From: Acytostelium subglobosum LB1 | Lineage: Eukaryota > Evosea > Eumycetozoa > Acytosteliales > Acytosteliaceae | DNA: 64,000 bases | Direction: 5' to 3' | Assembly (NCBI RefSeq): GCF_000787575.1 | Contig: NW_012236531.1 | Span: 1,387,396-1,451,395, forward strand | In this document: one piece after another, positions 13,566 to 24,594 of the stretch | Layout of the letters: the number at the start of each line of letters is the position of its first letter | How positions within the stretch are numbered: position 1 is the stretch's first letter | The notes under the pieces: generated by a model | Database searches by the model: none | What the model was told of the DNA's origin: nothing | What the model saw: the letters and a program-made list of their open reading frames with translations, nothing else | Made by a program: the position numbers and the translations under genes

Positions 13566-14948
13566 TTAAATGTACATATGTTGGACGTTTGGATACATCC
13601 ATAACAAACGTTTATGCTTGTATTGTCTCGACTCTGTGTTGCCGATGTACTTGGGTGGTTTGTAGACTCTTCCAACAAAGGTAGCTGGTGATAGGATAGT
13701 CTTGATCATGTCTGGATCCATCCCTCTCGTGTCAATGTGCATCCGAGACAGATCGAGTATGTCATTGACATGTTGTTTGAGTTGTTCAATCTGTCCCATT
13801 GATCTTATTGATATCGCTCCACCACTAATACAGAGTGTATCCAGTCTTCTTTGTAACATTGGCATGTCAATGAAGTTGGACAAGTCCAATGTGATATGTT
13901 GAAGTGAACATGTAACATCGGTGAACATGTAGTCGAGCAGGATAGGCACTTCAAGGACTTGGGCAGCACTGGGCAATGGATTGAATAGGGCCAGTGACTT
14001 GAGCTCTGGACTGCGTTGAATGTATCTCAGAAGTTCAGGAACGTTTGACTCGGAGCCATCATCAAAGTTGTGACAGCATGATGGAGACACATTGATTGAG
14101 AGCGATTCGAGTCTCGACAGCTTTGAGAGTGTTCCATAGAATTGGTCAGGATTTTCCATGATGTATAGTCCATAGCCAGAGTGGTAGGCCATGCATTGAT
14201 CATAGATTGTCAACGACTTGATGTTGGGGAAGTGCGTAGGCAGGCAGTCGGTCAATGCTTGCATCCAAGGACGTCCAATCTCATTCTTGTCGTAGAGGTC
14301 TTGTTGTGTCCCTCCCGATACCAATACTCTTAGGATGAGTGACTTGATGTTGTTGCCAATGATTGAAGGTAACATTTGATTGAATGATAATGGATTGATA
14401 TGATTGATAACCAATGATTGGATAGATTGTAGACATAGACCATATCGATCAATGAGTTGTGCCACTTGTATACAATATACTCTATCAATGTTGATTGATA
14501 TCGATTGGAGTTGTAACTGATTGAATAATGACTTTATACTTTGTACTTTATGCTCCAATGTATATGATGGATGACTAAAGTGTCTACACTGTAGACTTGT
14601 TACGGCACCATGTAATGTTATTGACTTGATTGATTGTATTTGATATAATGAGTACTTGTTAGTATCATCAATGTTTAGATGATATATTACATCATACAAT
14701 GAATCTATCATCATTGTGTCATTATTGAGGATATGTGAGTCATTGTTGAGTAGTTGTACATCTGGTTCATAATCTAGACTTGCAGATATATTGATGTATA
14801 GGGTATTGTTGAATGATCTTGTCATTGAATGGAAGTACCATGATACCAATGACAATGACCTGACCCATCGTCTATCACCAATATCATCACTAGCTGACAT
14901 TGACCATAAAAAGCTATAGATATATTTCAAAATTGATAATGATAACAT
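13566..14948 (-). CDS. F-box/LRR-like protein (dictyostelid family)
   Basis: One exon, 460 residues, starting at the first in-frame ATG (14948). The frame stays open further upstream but without an ATG. The N-terminus (MLSLSILKYIYSFLW, RSLSLVSWYFHSM) has the pattern of an F-box: a leading hydrophobic helix and a later Leu-Val-Ser-Trp motif. The rest contains repeated LRR-like units (IKSITLHG, LQSISINI, IQSLVINH, IKSLILRV, IKSLTIYD, LESLSINV, LKSLALFN). Dictyostelids carry many such proteins; F-box/LRR proteins usually act as substrate adaptors of SCF ubiquitin ligases. Substrate unknown. The F-box call is by pattern only and could be a looser F-box-like helix bundle. Confidence 0.55.
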   Translation of the reverse strand: MLSLSILKYIYSFLWSMSASDDIGDRRWVRSLSLVSWYFHSMTRSFNNTLYINISASLDYEPDVQLLNNDSHILNNDTMMIDSLYDVIYHLNIDDTNKYSLYQIQSIKSITLHGAVTSLQCRHFSHPSYTLEHKVQSIKSLFNQLQLQSISINIDRVYCIQVAQLIDRYGLCLQSIQSLVINHINPLSFNQMLPSIIGNNIKSLILRVLVSGGTQQDLYDKNEIGRPWMQALTDCLPTHFPNIKSLTIYDQCMAYHSGYGLYIMENPDQFYGTLSKLSRLESLSINVSPSCCHNFDDGSESNVPELLRYIQRSPELKSLALFNPLPSAAQVLEVPILLDYMFTDVTCSLQHITLDLSNFIDMPMLQRRLDTLCISGGAISIRSMGQIEQLKQHVNDILDLSRMHIDTRGMDPDMIKTILSPATFVGRVYKPPKYIGNTESRQYKHKRLLWMYPNVQHMYI

Positions 14949-15432
14949 TAAATAATATAATAACTCTCTAGATATCACTAAGTTGTGGAGAACAGAGATA
15001 TACGACACTCTCTTGTCCGAAGCTCTGCAGAGCCAAGGGGTGTAAAGAGACAATTTCCTCCCCAGGATTTTCTAACCATCATCGAGTCACTCCGAGATCT
15101 CTCAGTCCAGTGAGATCACCTCCAGCATGCCACCTCCTCAACAAACAGCAGATCATCAAACTTGGTTATCTCACATCTACCCTGGCATCAGACACTTATT
15201 ATGATCGAGTTCGTAACCTCACCCGTCATCTTTGTTGCTTCATTATTCGCTAAGTACAAAGAGTGTTTCTCAGTGAGCTCAAGTCACAGAGGATCATTTT
15301 TAGAGTCAATTTCAAATGGCAAATGGGATGAACCTCCACATTTGCTTTACACAAAAAAATTAAAATAAATTTATTCTTTTACAAGATTGGAACCAATTAA
15401 TTATTATGAGTGGAAGAACAATCCAAAAGTTG
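14949..15432. other. Intergenic, 484 bp, no convincing gene
   Basis: Between the F-box gene start and the aminopeptidase A stop. It is more complex than the simple-repeat spacers elsewhere. It holds a 12-bp palindrome GCTCTGCAGAGC at 15022-15033 and a 68-codon plus-strand frame from 15162 with no recognisable family. A very A/T-rich stretch follows at 15350-15400. A promoter for the minus-strand F-box gene must lie here. Confidence 0.5.
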
Positions 15433-18400
15433 TCAATATTGTTTTGAAAGTGATTGGTTATTGGACAATCCAAAGAGGTAGTCACATAATGGTCCGGTGT
15501 TAATTGTCTTCCAATTAATGTTGTTCTGGTAATTTGGATATAGGAGTCAGATTGATTGATTGATCAAGTGTGATTGACTGATTATAACTTACTTGTATAG
15601 TTTCAAGTACATAGTCCACTGAGGTCTGAGGAAGGTATGTCTTGTCACTCATGAACTGTTTGAATTGTTTGTAGGCAATTGGTGAATCATAGTTGTTGGC
15701 AAGCGTCATCAATAGCTCTGGCTGGAATCTGCTTGGGAATATATCCCAATGCTCCTGGACATACTCCCATGTTCGATCAAGCGCCTCCTGATTCGCTGCC
15801 AGACTCGATGTCAATGTTTTCTGGTCTTGGATTCTGATCGTACCCTGTTTGAGTTGATTGAGTGAGATGAGTTAGCGAGGCAGGGTTAGGGTAAGGAAGG
15901 GTAGGGTAAGGGTAGGGTACGTTACATTTCCCATCAAGTTCAATGATTGTTGGATGAGATAGGATTCCTTGGGAAATCCAAGTGCAGAGAGTGCATCTGC
16001 TCTCTCATTGATCGATGTGGCAGTGTTGAGGTATCTACCAAGTACCCAGTTATACTCTTGGTAATCTCCATTACTAACAATTGATTGATATACAGTCCTT
16101 CTAACATTGACATCAATGAACTGTGGCGTGTTCACTATTGTTGATTGATTGAGTGAGTGAGTGAGTGAGTTAGCTTGGGCAGGGGACTGGATGATCCAGG
16201 ATGAACGGCAACTTACTGTTTTGGACCCAGACGTTGTGGAGATGTTGAGTGACGTTGGATACACCAGCAGAGTTACCAATGGAGATGGCGTATTTGGCTA
16301 TAAGTTGTTGTTGGTAGGTGTTACTGATGTTGGTGGTGTAGATATTATTAACGTTGTTCACTAATGTTGTTGCAAGTGATTGAATGTATGCTGAGTATTG
16401 TGGATAACACATCTGGTCTGACATCCTTTGACCAATGTAAGATGTGCCAGACATTGCTGCTCTCCAAACATATATCTGGTTGTCATTTATCTGATTCGTA
16501 ATGTTCAAGAATCTAATCATCTCCAATGCCTAAAACATGTTTGATTGATCGAGTGAGTAATTGGAATAGTCCCAGTGAATGGACAATCGATCAATGACTT
16601 ACACTTGATGGCTGGACTTGTCCAGATTGAACAAAGCTGAATGTGTCGTCGAGGAAGGCGATGGCTGCTTGTGAACTGATGACCGTGTTGACGTTCGCCA
16701 ACTCGTTGCCGATTTGTTTGAATAGCGCGTCGTCATAGTGTGTTCGGTAGAAGCCTGTCGAGTCGGCATTGAGCATTGTGAATACACAGTTTGGTACATT
16801 GATCGTGGTCGACGTCTGACTAAAGAGTATGTCATCATTGTTTGATGCACTCGTAGTGCAGTTGGTTTGGATGGTGATTGGTACCTGCCACACAGTGGTA
16901 TCATTCGGCTTGGCATTGATGTCATTGATGTATCTGGATTGGGCCAGTGTGAGAGTGTCGCCATTCCTCGAGACGCTGACCATTGGAAGACCAGGCTTGT
17001 TGACCCATGCACTCATGATGTTGGATACATTGACTGTGCCGCCAGTGGCGGCAGTGAGTGCATCCCAAAGGTCAGAGGTCTGGGCATTGCCATAGCTGAA
17101 CTTCTTAAGATATGATTGGATGCCAAGTTTGAATTGGTTGGTCGTGCCATTGTTGAGCATAGCATTGAGCATACCCAATACACTGGCTCCCTTATTATAA
17201 GTGATCGAGTCAAATGATGCAATGATATCCACTACAGTGACGTAGTTGTTTGAGATAGGATGTGTGGAAGATGATGAATCCATTTGTAATCCAGAACTCT
17301 TGATGTCAATGAGGAAGTCTGATGGTGTCTAATGATTGAAGTAAGTTAGTGATTGAGCGATTGAATGAGTATTCGATCGATTGGACTCACATTGAACTCG
17401 GGGCAAATTGATGCCATTGCTTGGTAAGCCATGAACTATGTTTGATTGATTGATTGATCGTGTATGTTAGTGGGTGAGGCATGGGATGGAGTGACGACAG
17501 ACATACAGTTGCAAAGCCTTCGTTCAACCAGAGGTCGTTCCACCACTTCATGGTGACAAGGTTGCCAAACCATTGATGGGCAATCTCATGTGAGACAACC
17601 TCGGCCACTGATTGTTTGTCATTGACATTGGCAGTTGTCTCATTATAGAAAAGTAGGACCTCTCTGAATGTGATGCAGCCCCAGTTCTCCATGGCACCAG
17701 ATGCAAAGCTAAGGGAAGGGGGTAAGTGCATGTTTGATTGATCAAGTGACTGAGTGAGTGAGGGTAACTACATACTCTGCGACACCAACGAGATCTAGCT
17801 TGGGCAAGGCGTATTCGATACCAAAGTACTGGGTGTAGAACTTGGTGGCATTGACGGCAATGTCTAAGGGGTACTCACGGGCAGAGGCAAGAGCATTGGA
17901 CGACCAGACACGGATCTCGATGTTTCTGCCAGTCGCCGCGATCAAGTGTTCGGAGTAGGTGAGCTGGCTCACTACAAAGGCCACGAGGTATGAGCTCATC
18001 TTTGGTGTTGATTGGAACATGACCAATGTACGACCCGGTGCACTAGCGTTACGTGCTTGTTCGGGCATGTTGGAGATGGCCGTGTAGGCCGAGTCAATGT
18101 CGCACCAAATAGTCCAGATGGCCTTCATGGCAGGTTCGTCAAAGCATGGGAATGCCAGACGAGCGTAGGTCGGCTCCATCTTGGTCAGTGCCAGGTACTT
18201 CTCACCGGGGTCGTAGTACTTGGACCTGTAGTAGCCCTTCAGGCCATCTGTCAGGTTGGCATTGTACTGGAGATAGATGTTGAACAATGATCCCTTCTCG
18301 AGCAGCTCGGGCAACTCCTTGAACTGAATGACATAGTATGTGTTGTTGGCGTTGTATGTTACGCGCAGGGGCTCGTGTGCCCCGGCTGGCACCTGTGAGC

Positions 18401-18845
18401 TGGTGGGGTAGGTGGCGGCGTCAGCGGCAGTGGTCGGAGCGAGAAAAATCGATGTGATGTTGAGGTTCTCGCCGTGGAGCACGACAAAGTCCTTCTTCTG
18501 GGTGATGTTGACGGTGATCACGACGGCGCCAGTGAATGTGAAGTTGTTTAGATACGTGTTGACGTGCAACAGGTAGTTGGTTGGTGTGACCCAGGTGGGC
18601 AACAGCATGTCCGTGTAGACTACAGCACTTGGGTCACTGTCATTACGATCTCGTGTCGTGAAGTAGACTATCAGGCCAATGGATATTGCCAGTAACACTA
18701 TAATGATTGCTGCCAACACTGCCTTGCGTGTCTTTGTTGCAAACATCTGAGAACAAGTACCCTTACGCTTATAATCTTGACGAAGGTATTCATCCTCACG
18801 ATGATCATTATCGTCATCATCGACTCCGAATGCACTATTACTCAT
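15433..18845 (-). CDS. M1 family membrane aminopeptidase (paralogue A)
   Basis: Eight exons: 18845..17776, 17708..17507, 17435..17391, 17328..16603, 16529..16217, 16134..15926, 15844..15593 and 15525..15433; 969 residues. Domain order: a cytosolic Asp-rich tail, one membrane helix ([20 protein letters not shown]) giving a type II anchor, the N-terminal beta domain, the GAMENWG exopeptidase motif, the zinc site HEIAHQWFG with the downstream Glu in WLNEGFA, and a helical ERAP1-like C-terminal domain. M1 enzymes remove N-terminal residues from peptides; the ectodomain should face outside or the lumen. All catalytic motifs are present. Paralogue B lies directly upstream in the same orientation. 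Three introns (after FAT, after LMGN and after TIQ) are absent from B. Confidence 0.9.
15881..15920. repeat. Telomere-like GGGTTA/GGGTA tract inside an intron
   Basis: Short degenerate run of GGGTTA, GGGTAA and GGGTA units on the plus strand, within the intron between exons 6 and 7 of aminopeptidase A. A related CCCT-rich tract occurs at 28492-28553. Confidence 0.6.
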
Positions 18846-19106
18846 TCTCTCTATGTTGTTGTTGTTATTGTTGATTGTTGAATGAATGAATGAATGAATG
18901 AGTGAGTGTTTGGAATTGGAATGACGTGATGATCAATCAATCAAGTGATCAGATATTTGATCAATCCCACCCGACATGCCCCACACCCACACCTTCCCCC
19001 AGGGTTACTTAACTTGGACAAGCATGTCACACGTGTCAAACTGTTTGATTATGGGATAGATCCATGTTTATTGATTGTATGAATGCATGGGTGAATGACG
19101 ACATGC

Positions 19107-22100
19107 TTAGTTGGACAGACCAAAGAGGTAGGTGCAGAGTGGCTGGGCGAATTGTGCCTTCCAGTTGATGTTGTTCTGGATGGTGGAGAGGACGTAGTAG
19201 ACGGCTGCTTGGGGCAGGTTGGGCTTGTCGCTCATGAACTCCTCGAATTGGGTGTAGGCCAGTGGATAGTCAAAGTTGCCACTGAGTGTAAACAAGACCT
19301 CTGGTTGCATCTTGGCTGGCAGCTGGTCCCAGTTCTCCTGGACGAATGCCCAGGTGCGATCGAGTGCCTCGGGGTTGGCGGCCAACGCTCCAAACAGTGT
19401 GCTCATGTCCTGCAGTCTGATTGTGCCGTTTCCAAGGTAGTTCAGTGATTGCTGGATGAGGTATGATTGCTTGGGGTAACCGAGGGCGACCAAAGCATCA
19501 ACACGCTCATTGATCGAAGTGGCAGTGTTAAGGTATCTTCCAAGCACCCAGTTGTACTGCTGGTAGTTGCCATTGCTAACAATGGATGTGTACACAGTCC
19601 TTCTAATGTTGACATCAATCAGCTCTGGTGTGTTCACTATTGATTGGTTGATTGAGTTAGTGAGTGATCAAGGTGATGGACCTAAAATACAGGGAGGCAG
19701 GATGACTTACTGTTTTGGACCCAGACATTGTGGAGGTATTGGGTGACGTTGGTCACGCCGGCAGAGTTACCGATGGAGATGGCATACTTGGCGGTCAGTT
19801 GATCTGGGTAGGAGAAGGTGGTGTTTGTGGTGTAGACGTTGGCAACGTTGTTAACCAAGGTGGTGGCAAGGGACTGCATGAACATGGCGTACTGTGGATA
19901 ACAAATCTGATCAGACATCCTCTGAGCGATGTAAGACTGACCCGAGAAGGCAGTTCTCCAAACATATATCTCCTCAGCGGTAACTGGTGTGCTTCTGTTC
20001 AAGAATCTGACCATGTCCAATGCCTGTTGTTTGATTGATTGAGTGAGTGATTGATTGAGTGATTGAGTGATTGAGTGTGAGGCTTGAGGGTACTTACACT
20101 TGATGGTTGGACTTGTCCTGATTGAACAAAGTTGAAGGTGTCGTCGAGGAAGGCGATGATGGCTGGTGATCCAATGACGGTGTTGACGTTGTTCAACTCG
20201 GTGCTGACCTGCTTGAAGAGGTCATCTTGGTAGAGGGTACGGTAGAAGCCGGTGGAGTCGGCGTTCAACATGGTGAAGACGCAGTTTGGAACGTTCTGGT
20301 TGCCAGTCTTGGCGGCGAAGAGTGAGTCGACGGTGGTGCAGTTGGTCTGGATCGAGAGTGGCACCTGCCACACGGTAGTGTCGTTGGGGTTGGCATTGAT
20401 GTCATTGATGTATCTGACCTGGGTGAGGGAGAGGGTGTCGCCATTTCTTGAGACGCTGACCATTGGCAGACCGGGCTTGTTGACCCAGGCGTCCATGATG
20501 ACCGAGACGTTGGTGGCACCACCGGTGGCGGCAGTGAGCGAGGCCCAAAGATCAGAGGTCTCGGCATTGCTGTAGCTGAACTTCTTGAGGTAAGCTTGGA
20601 TGCCGACCTGGAATTGGTTGGTCTTGCCATCATTGAGCAAGGAGTTGAGCATAGCCAACACACTTGCGCCCTTGTTGTAAGTGATCGAGTCGAACGAGGC
20701 GACAATATCAACGACCTTAATGAAGTTGTTTGAGATTGGATGTGTGGCTGACGATGAATCCAATTGCAATCCAGATCTCTTGATGTCAATGAGGAAGTCT
20801 GATGGTGTCTGTGAGAGTGTCGCGCGAGTGAGTGAGTGAGCAGGCATGTATCAGCTGTCCATGATCAGTGCAACTTACATCAAACTCTGGGCAAATGGCC
20901 TCCAAGCATTGGTATGACATGAACGTGGCAAAGCCTTCGTTCAACCAGAGGTCGTTCCACCACTTCATCGTGACAAGGTTACCGAACCATTGATGAGCAA
21001 TCTCATGAGCAATGACCTCAGCAACAGATTGTTTGTCATTAACATTGGCAGTGGCCTGGTTATAGAACAACAGTACCTCTCTGAATGTGATCAGTCCCCA
21101 GTTCTCCATGGCACCAGCTGAGAAACTAAGAGTGAGGGATTGGTTAGTGATTGAGTGGTTGAATGAGTGGGATGGTTCCATGGACTTACTCAGCAACACC
21201 AATGAGATCCATCTTGGGCAGAGCGTACTCGATACCAAAGTACTGGGTGTAGAAACGGGTCGAGTTGATGGCGATCTCCAATGGGTATTGTCTGGCGGTG
21301 GAAAGGGCGTTGGACGACCAGATACGGATTGTGATGTTTCTTCCATCGGCCTCCAAGAATCCGTCGGTGTGGGTCATCTGACTGACGACAAAGGCCACGA
21401 GGTATGAGCTCATCTTGGGTGTGGGCTGGAACTTGACCAATGTGCGACCTGGTGCGCTGTCGGCGCTGGACAGCTCGGGCATGTTGGAGAGGGCGGTGAA
21501 GGTCGAATCGACATCGAGCCACACAGTCCAGTTGGCTTTCATGGCGGGCTCATCAAAGCATGGGAATGCCGAACGAGCATCGGTTGGCTCCATCTGGGTG
21601 ATGGCGAGCCACTTCTCACCGGGGTCATAGTACTTGGACCTGTAGTAGCCCTTGAGACTGTCGGTCAAGTTGGCATTGTACTGGAGATAGAGGTTGAACA
21701 AGGTGCCCTTAGCGAGCAACTCGGGCAACTCCTTGAACTGGATGACATAGTATGTGTTGTTGGTGTCGTAGGTGACGCGCAGGGGTGCGTAGGCGCCCTC
21801 TGGTGCCTGCGAGCTGGTGGGGTAGGCGGCGGCGTCGGCGGCAGTGGTTGGGGCAAGCAAGATCGATGTGATGTTGAGGTTCTCGCCGTGAAGGACGACA
21901 AAGTCCTTCTTCTGGGTGAAGTTGATCGTGATGACAGCGGCGCCAGTGAATGTGAAGTTGTTGAGATACGTGTTGACGTGCAACAGGTAGTTGGTGGGCG
22001 TAACCCAGGTGGGCAGCAGCATGTCCGTGTAGACATCGGACGATGGTTCGTTGTTCTTGTGATGACGATCACGTGTGGTGAAGTAGACCACGAGGCCAAC

Positions 22101-22250
22101 GGTCACAATCAACGCGATAATAATTGCCGCCAACACTGCCTTGCGTGTCTTTGTGGCAAACATCTGTGCACATGTTCCCTTACGCTTATAATCTGGACGA
22201 AGGTATTCTCCTTCGCGATCATACTCGCTACTCATTTGGTAGCCGCTCAT
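19107..22250 (-). CDS. M1 family membrane aminopeptidase (paralogue B)
   Basis: Five exons: 22250..21190, 21125..20879, 20808..20098, 20023..19711 and 19636..19107; 953 residues. Same architecture as paralogue A: short cytosolic tail, membrane helix ([19 protein letters not shown]), GAMENWG motif, HEIAHQWFG zinc site, WLNEGFA, and a C-terminal helical domain ending [10 protein letters not shown]. All catalytic residues are present. The two genes are tandem and very similar, so they arose by duplication. Codon third positions here are noticeably GC-richer than in A, which may reflect higher expression or different age of drift. It shares the boundaries of A's introns 1, 3, 4 and 5 but lacks three others. 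Substrate unknown; a role in peptide trimming at the cell surface or in endosomes is inferred. Confidence 0.9.
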
Positions 22251-22560
22251 TCTCTCTATCTATCTATCTATTATTATGAAGTGATTGAGACCTGTCGAAT
22301 GATTGATTGATTGAATGAATTAAGAAGTGATTCGGACTAGTTCTTTGATATTTTTGGAAGAGTCTGGTACAAGTTCGCTTTGCAGTCTGTCTGAAAATGG
22401 ATTTTGATTGGCAAAACGGCTTTTGATCAATCAGGACCTTCAAACTTATCCGAAGTTCTTTTGTGTCCCAAGACTTCCCACCCTCTCAAAGACCATCCCT
22501 TCATTCCAACATGTTCATAATGAAGTATTGTCCAACACATAAGAAGGAAGGAAGGAAGTA
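22251..22560. promoter_or_regulatory. Divergent promoter region
   Basis: 310 bp between the starts of aminopeptidase B (-) and the MBOAT gene (+). It contains simple TCTA and GATT repeats, a T-rich block and a GAAGGAAG repeat just before the MBOAT ATG. No specific element was recognised. Confidence 0.4.
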
Positions 22561-24449
22561 ATGACAGATACAGCACATCAAATATCATTGCGGCATAATC
22601 ATCAAGCTGATGAAGAGTCAACACTTGAGAGTAGTAATAGTAATAACAATGAATCAAACAAAGATAAACAACAACAACATCAACATCAACAACAACATCA
22701 TCATCATGATAATGACGATCAACATGGTACCAAATGGTTGACAACAGAGTTCATCATATATTATGTTATAATCATAATAGGTTACCTCATATGTATAAAT
22801 AAGATATTGAATAGTTCAAGAGGTAAGTAATGATCACTCATTCAATCAATCAATCACTCAATGATCATTCAATCATACTTACTCATTCAATCAATCTATT
22901 AGATTATAATGATGGTTTAAAGAATAGTGCAGGTATTGTACCTGGTTGGTTCATTGGTAGGAAGCAGGACTTGTCTGATTCACAGTATAGGACATGGAGA
23001 GGTAACTTCCCATTGTTGTCAATTGGTCTATCTATATTCATTGCACTCAGTACGATAATAAGGAAGTATGGAGGCTCATCAATCAACAATATCAACTCAA
23101 GACTACTGTATTATATAATTGCATCATTGTTATTCTTGTTGTTTGTTCATGGCTCATCGACCATCATCATCGTGGCCATCGCCCTGTCCAACTTTGGCAT
23201 CTCGCGCTTCTTTGCCCGCTCCTCACTGCTGCCCCTCGTCACATGGGCATTCAATGGCTTCATTCTCTGGACCTCATACATATACTCTGGCTATCAATTC
23301 TCATCTCTGGCCATCCTTGGATCATACGGCCCGCTGCTGGACAGCTATCACGGCTCACTGGCATGGGAAACCTACTTCAAGATGTCGATGCTTCGATTCA
23401 TCAGCTACAACATGGACTATTATTGGATGATGATGAAGCGGCCTGTTGTCGACACCAAGGACAAGGATGACTACTTTGTGCTGCAAGAGACACACCTCGC
23501 GCATGAACACCAGTACGACATCACTCACTACTTGGCCTACATCTTCTACATACCCCTGTACATTGCCGGCCCGATCATCACGTTCAACGCCTTTGTCGGC
23601 CAGGTGTACGCGCCACAGCGCACCTACACACTGGCTCAGCTCGTCAAGATGAGCATCAACATCGTGCTCATATTCTTTGCCGTCGAGATTGGCCTGCACT
23701 ACTCATACTACTACTCGTTCGACCGGTCCGACGTGTGGATGTCGCTGGGCGGCGACGAGATTGCTCTCATGGGCTACATGGTACTCAACTTTATGTACCT
23801 CAAGTTCCTGATCATCTGGCGAGTATTTAGACTGTTTGCATTGTACGATGGTATCAACACGCCAGAGAACATGAATCGTTGTGTCAACAACAACTACACA
23901 TTCACCGGCTTTTGGCGATCGTGGCATGCCAGCTTCAACAAGTGGACACTCCGCTACCTGTACATACCACTTGGTGGCAACAGAACTCGACACATCACAG
24001 TCTGGATCATCTTCTTCTTCATTGGTCTCTGGCATGACCTCTGGTGGAGTTGGGTCGCCTGGGCACTACTCAACTGTGTCTTCTTCACCGCAGAGATAGG
24101 AGTAATGACATACTTCTACTCGCCCAAGGTATGGACTACCACTCAATCTGCCGCGATACAACATGTACTAACGACACTCACAACTCAACAACTACAGAGA
24201 CTACCTCTGCGAAGGACTTGGTACTGGAGGTATGTGGTGGCAGTGGCGGGCACATTCAACATATACCTGCTGATGATTGCCAACCTTGCGATACTTCATG
24301 GCTTTGCCAACTCGATACTATTCATCAAGTTATGTTTCTTTGGCGAGGGAGGTCTGCGAACATTCATATTCTCCTACGTCTGGCTATTCTCTGGCATATC
24401 CCTAATGATTGAGCAACGTGAGCATGAGAGCAGAGCCAAGGCCAACTAG
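22561..24449 (+). CDS. MBOAT O-acyltransferase, GUP1/HHAT-like
   Basis: Exons 22561..22822 and 22903..24128 and, most likely, 24198..24449, giving 579 residues. The segment 24129-24197 begins GTATGG, contains the branch-like TACTAAC and ends ACAG; it is 69 bp, so it can also be read through in frame (602 residues). Seen: a His/Gln/Asn-rich cytosolic start, then about ten hydrophobic segments and the MBOAT signature region (FWRSWHASFNKWTLRYLYIP, then IGLWHDLWWSWVAWALLN with the conserved His). The nearest family by pattern is GUP1, which in fungi remodels GPI-anchor lipids and affects glycerol handling; the relative HHAT acylates Hedgehog. The enzyme acts in the ER membrane. A role in lipid remodelling of GPI anchors is plausible here, given the many secreted proteins with GPI-like tails. 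Confidence 0.8.
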
Positions 24450-24594
24450 TCTTGGCCCCATTCAATCGATCAATTAAAGGTTAGACAATGCTGGATACAC
24501 GCATAGTTTATTGGAGCTATGGATGTTGATGATGATCGTTGTGAGGATGAAGATGTTGATGATGATGTGATGTCCACTTGGAGTTGGCCAAGTA

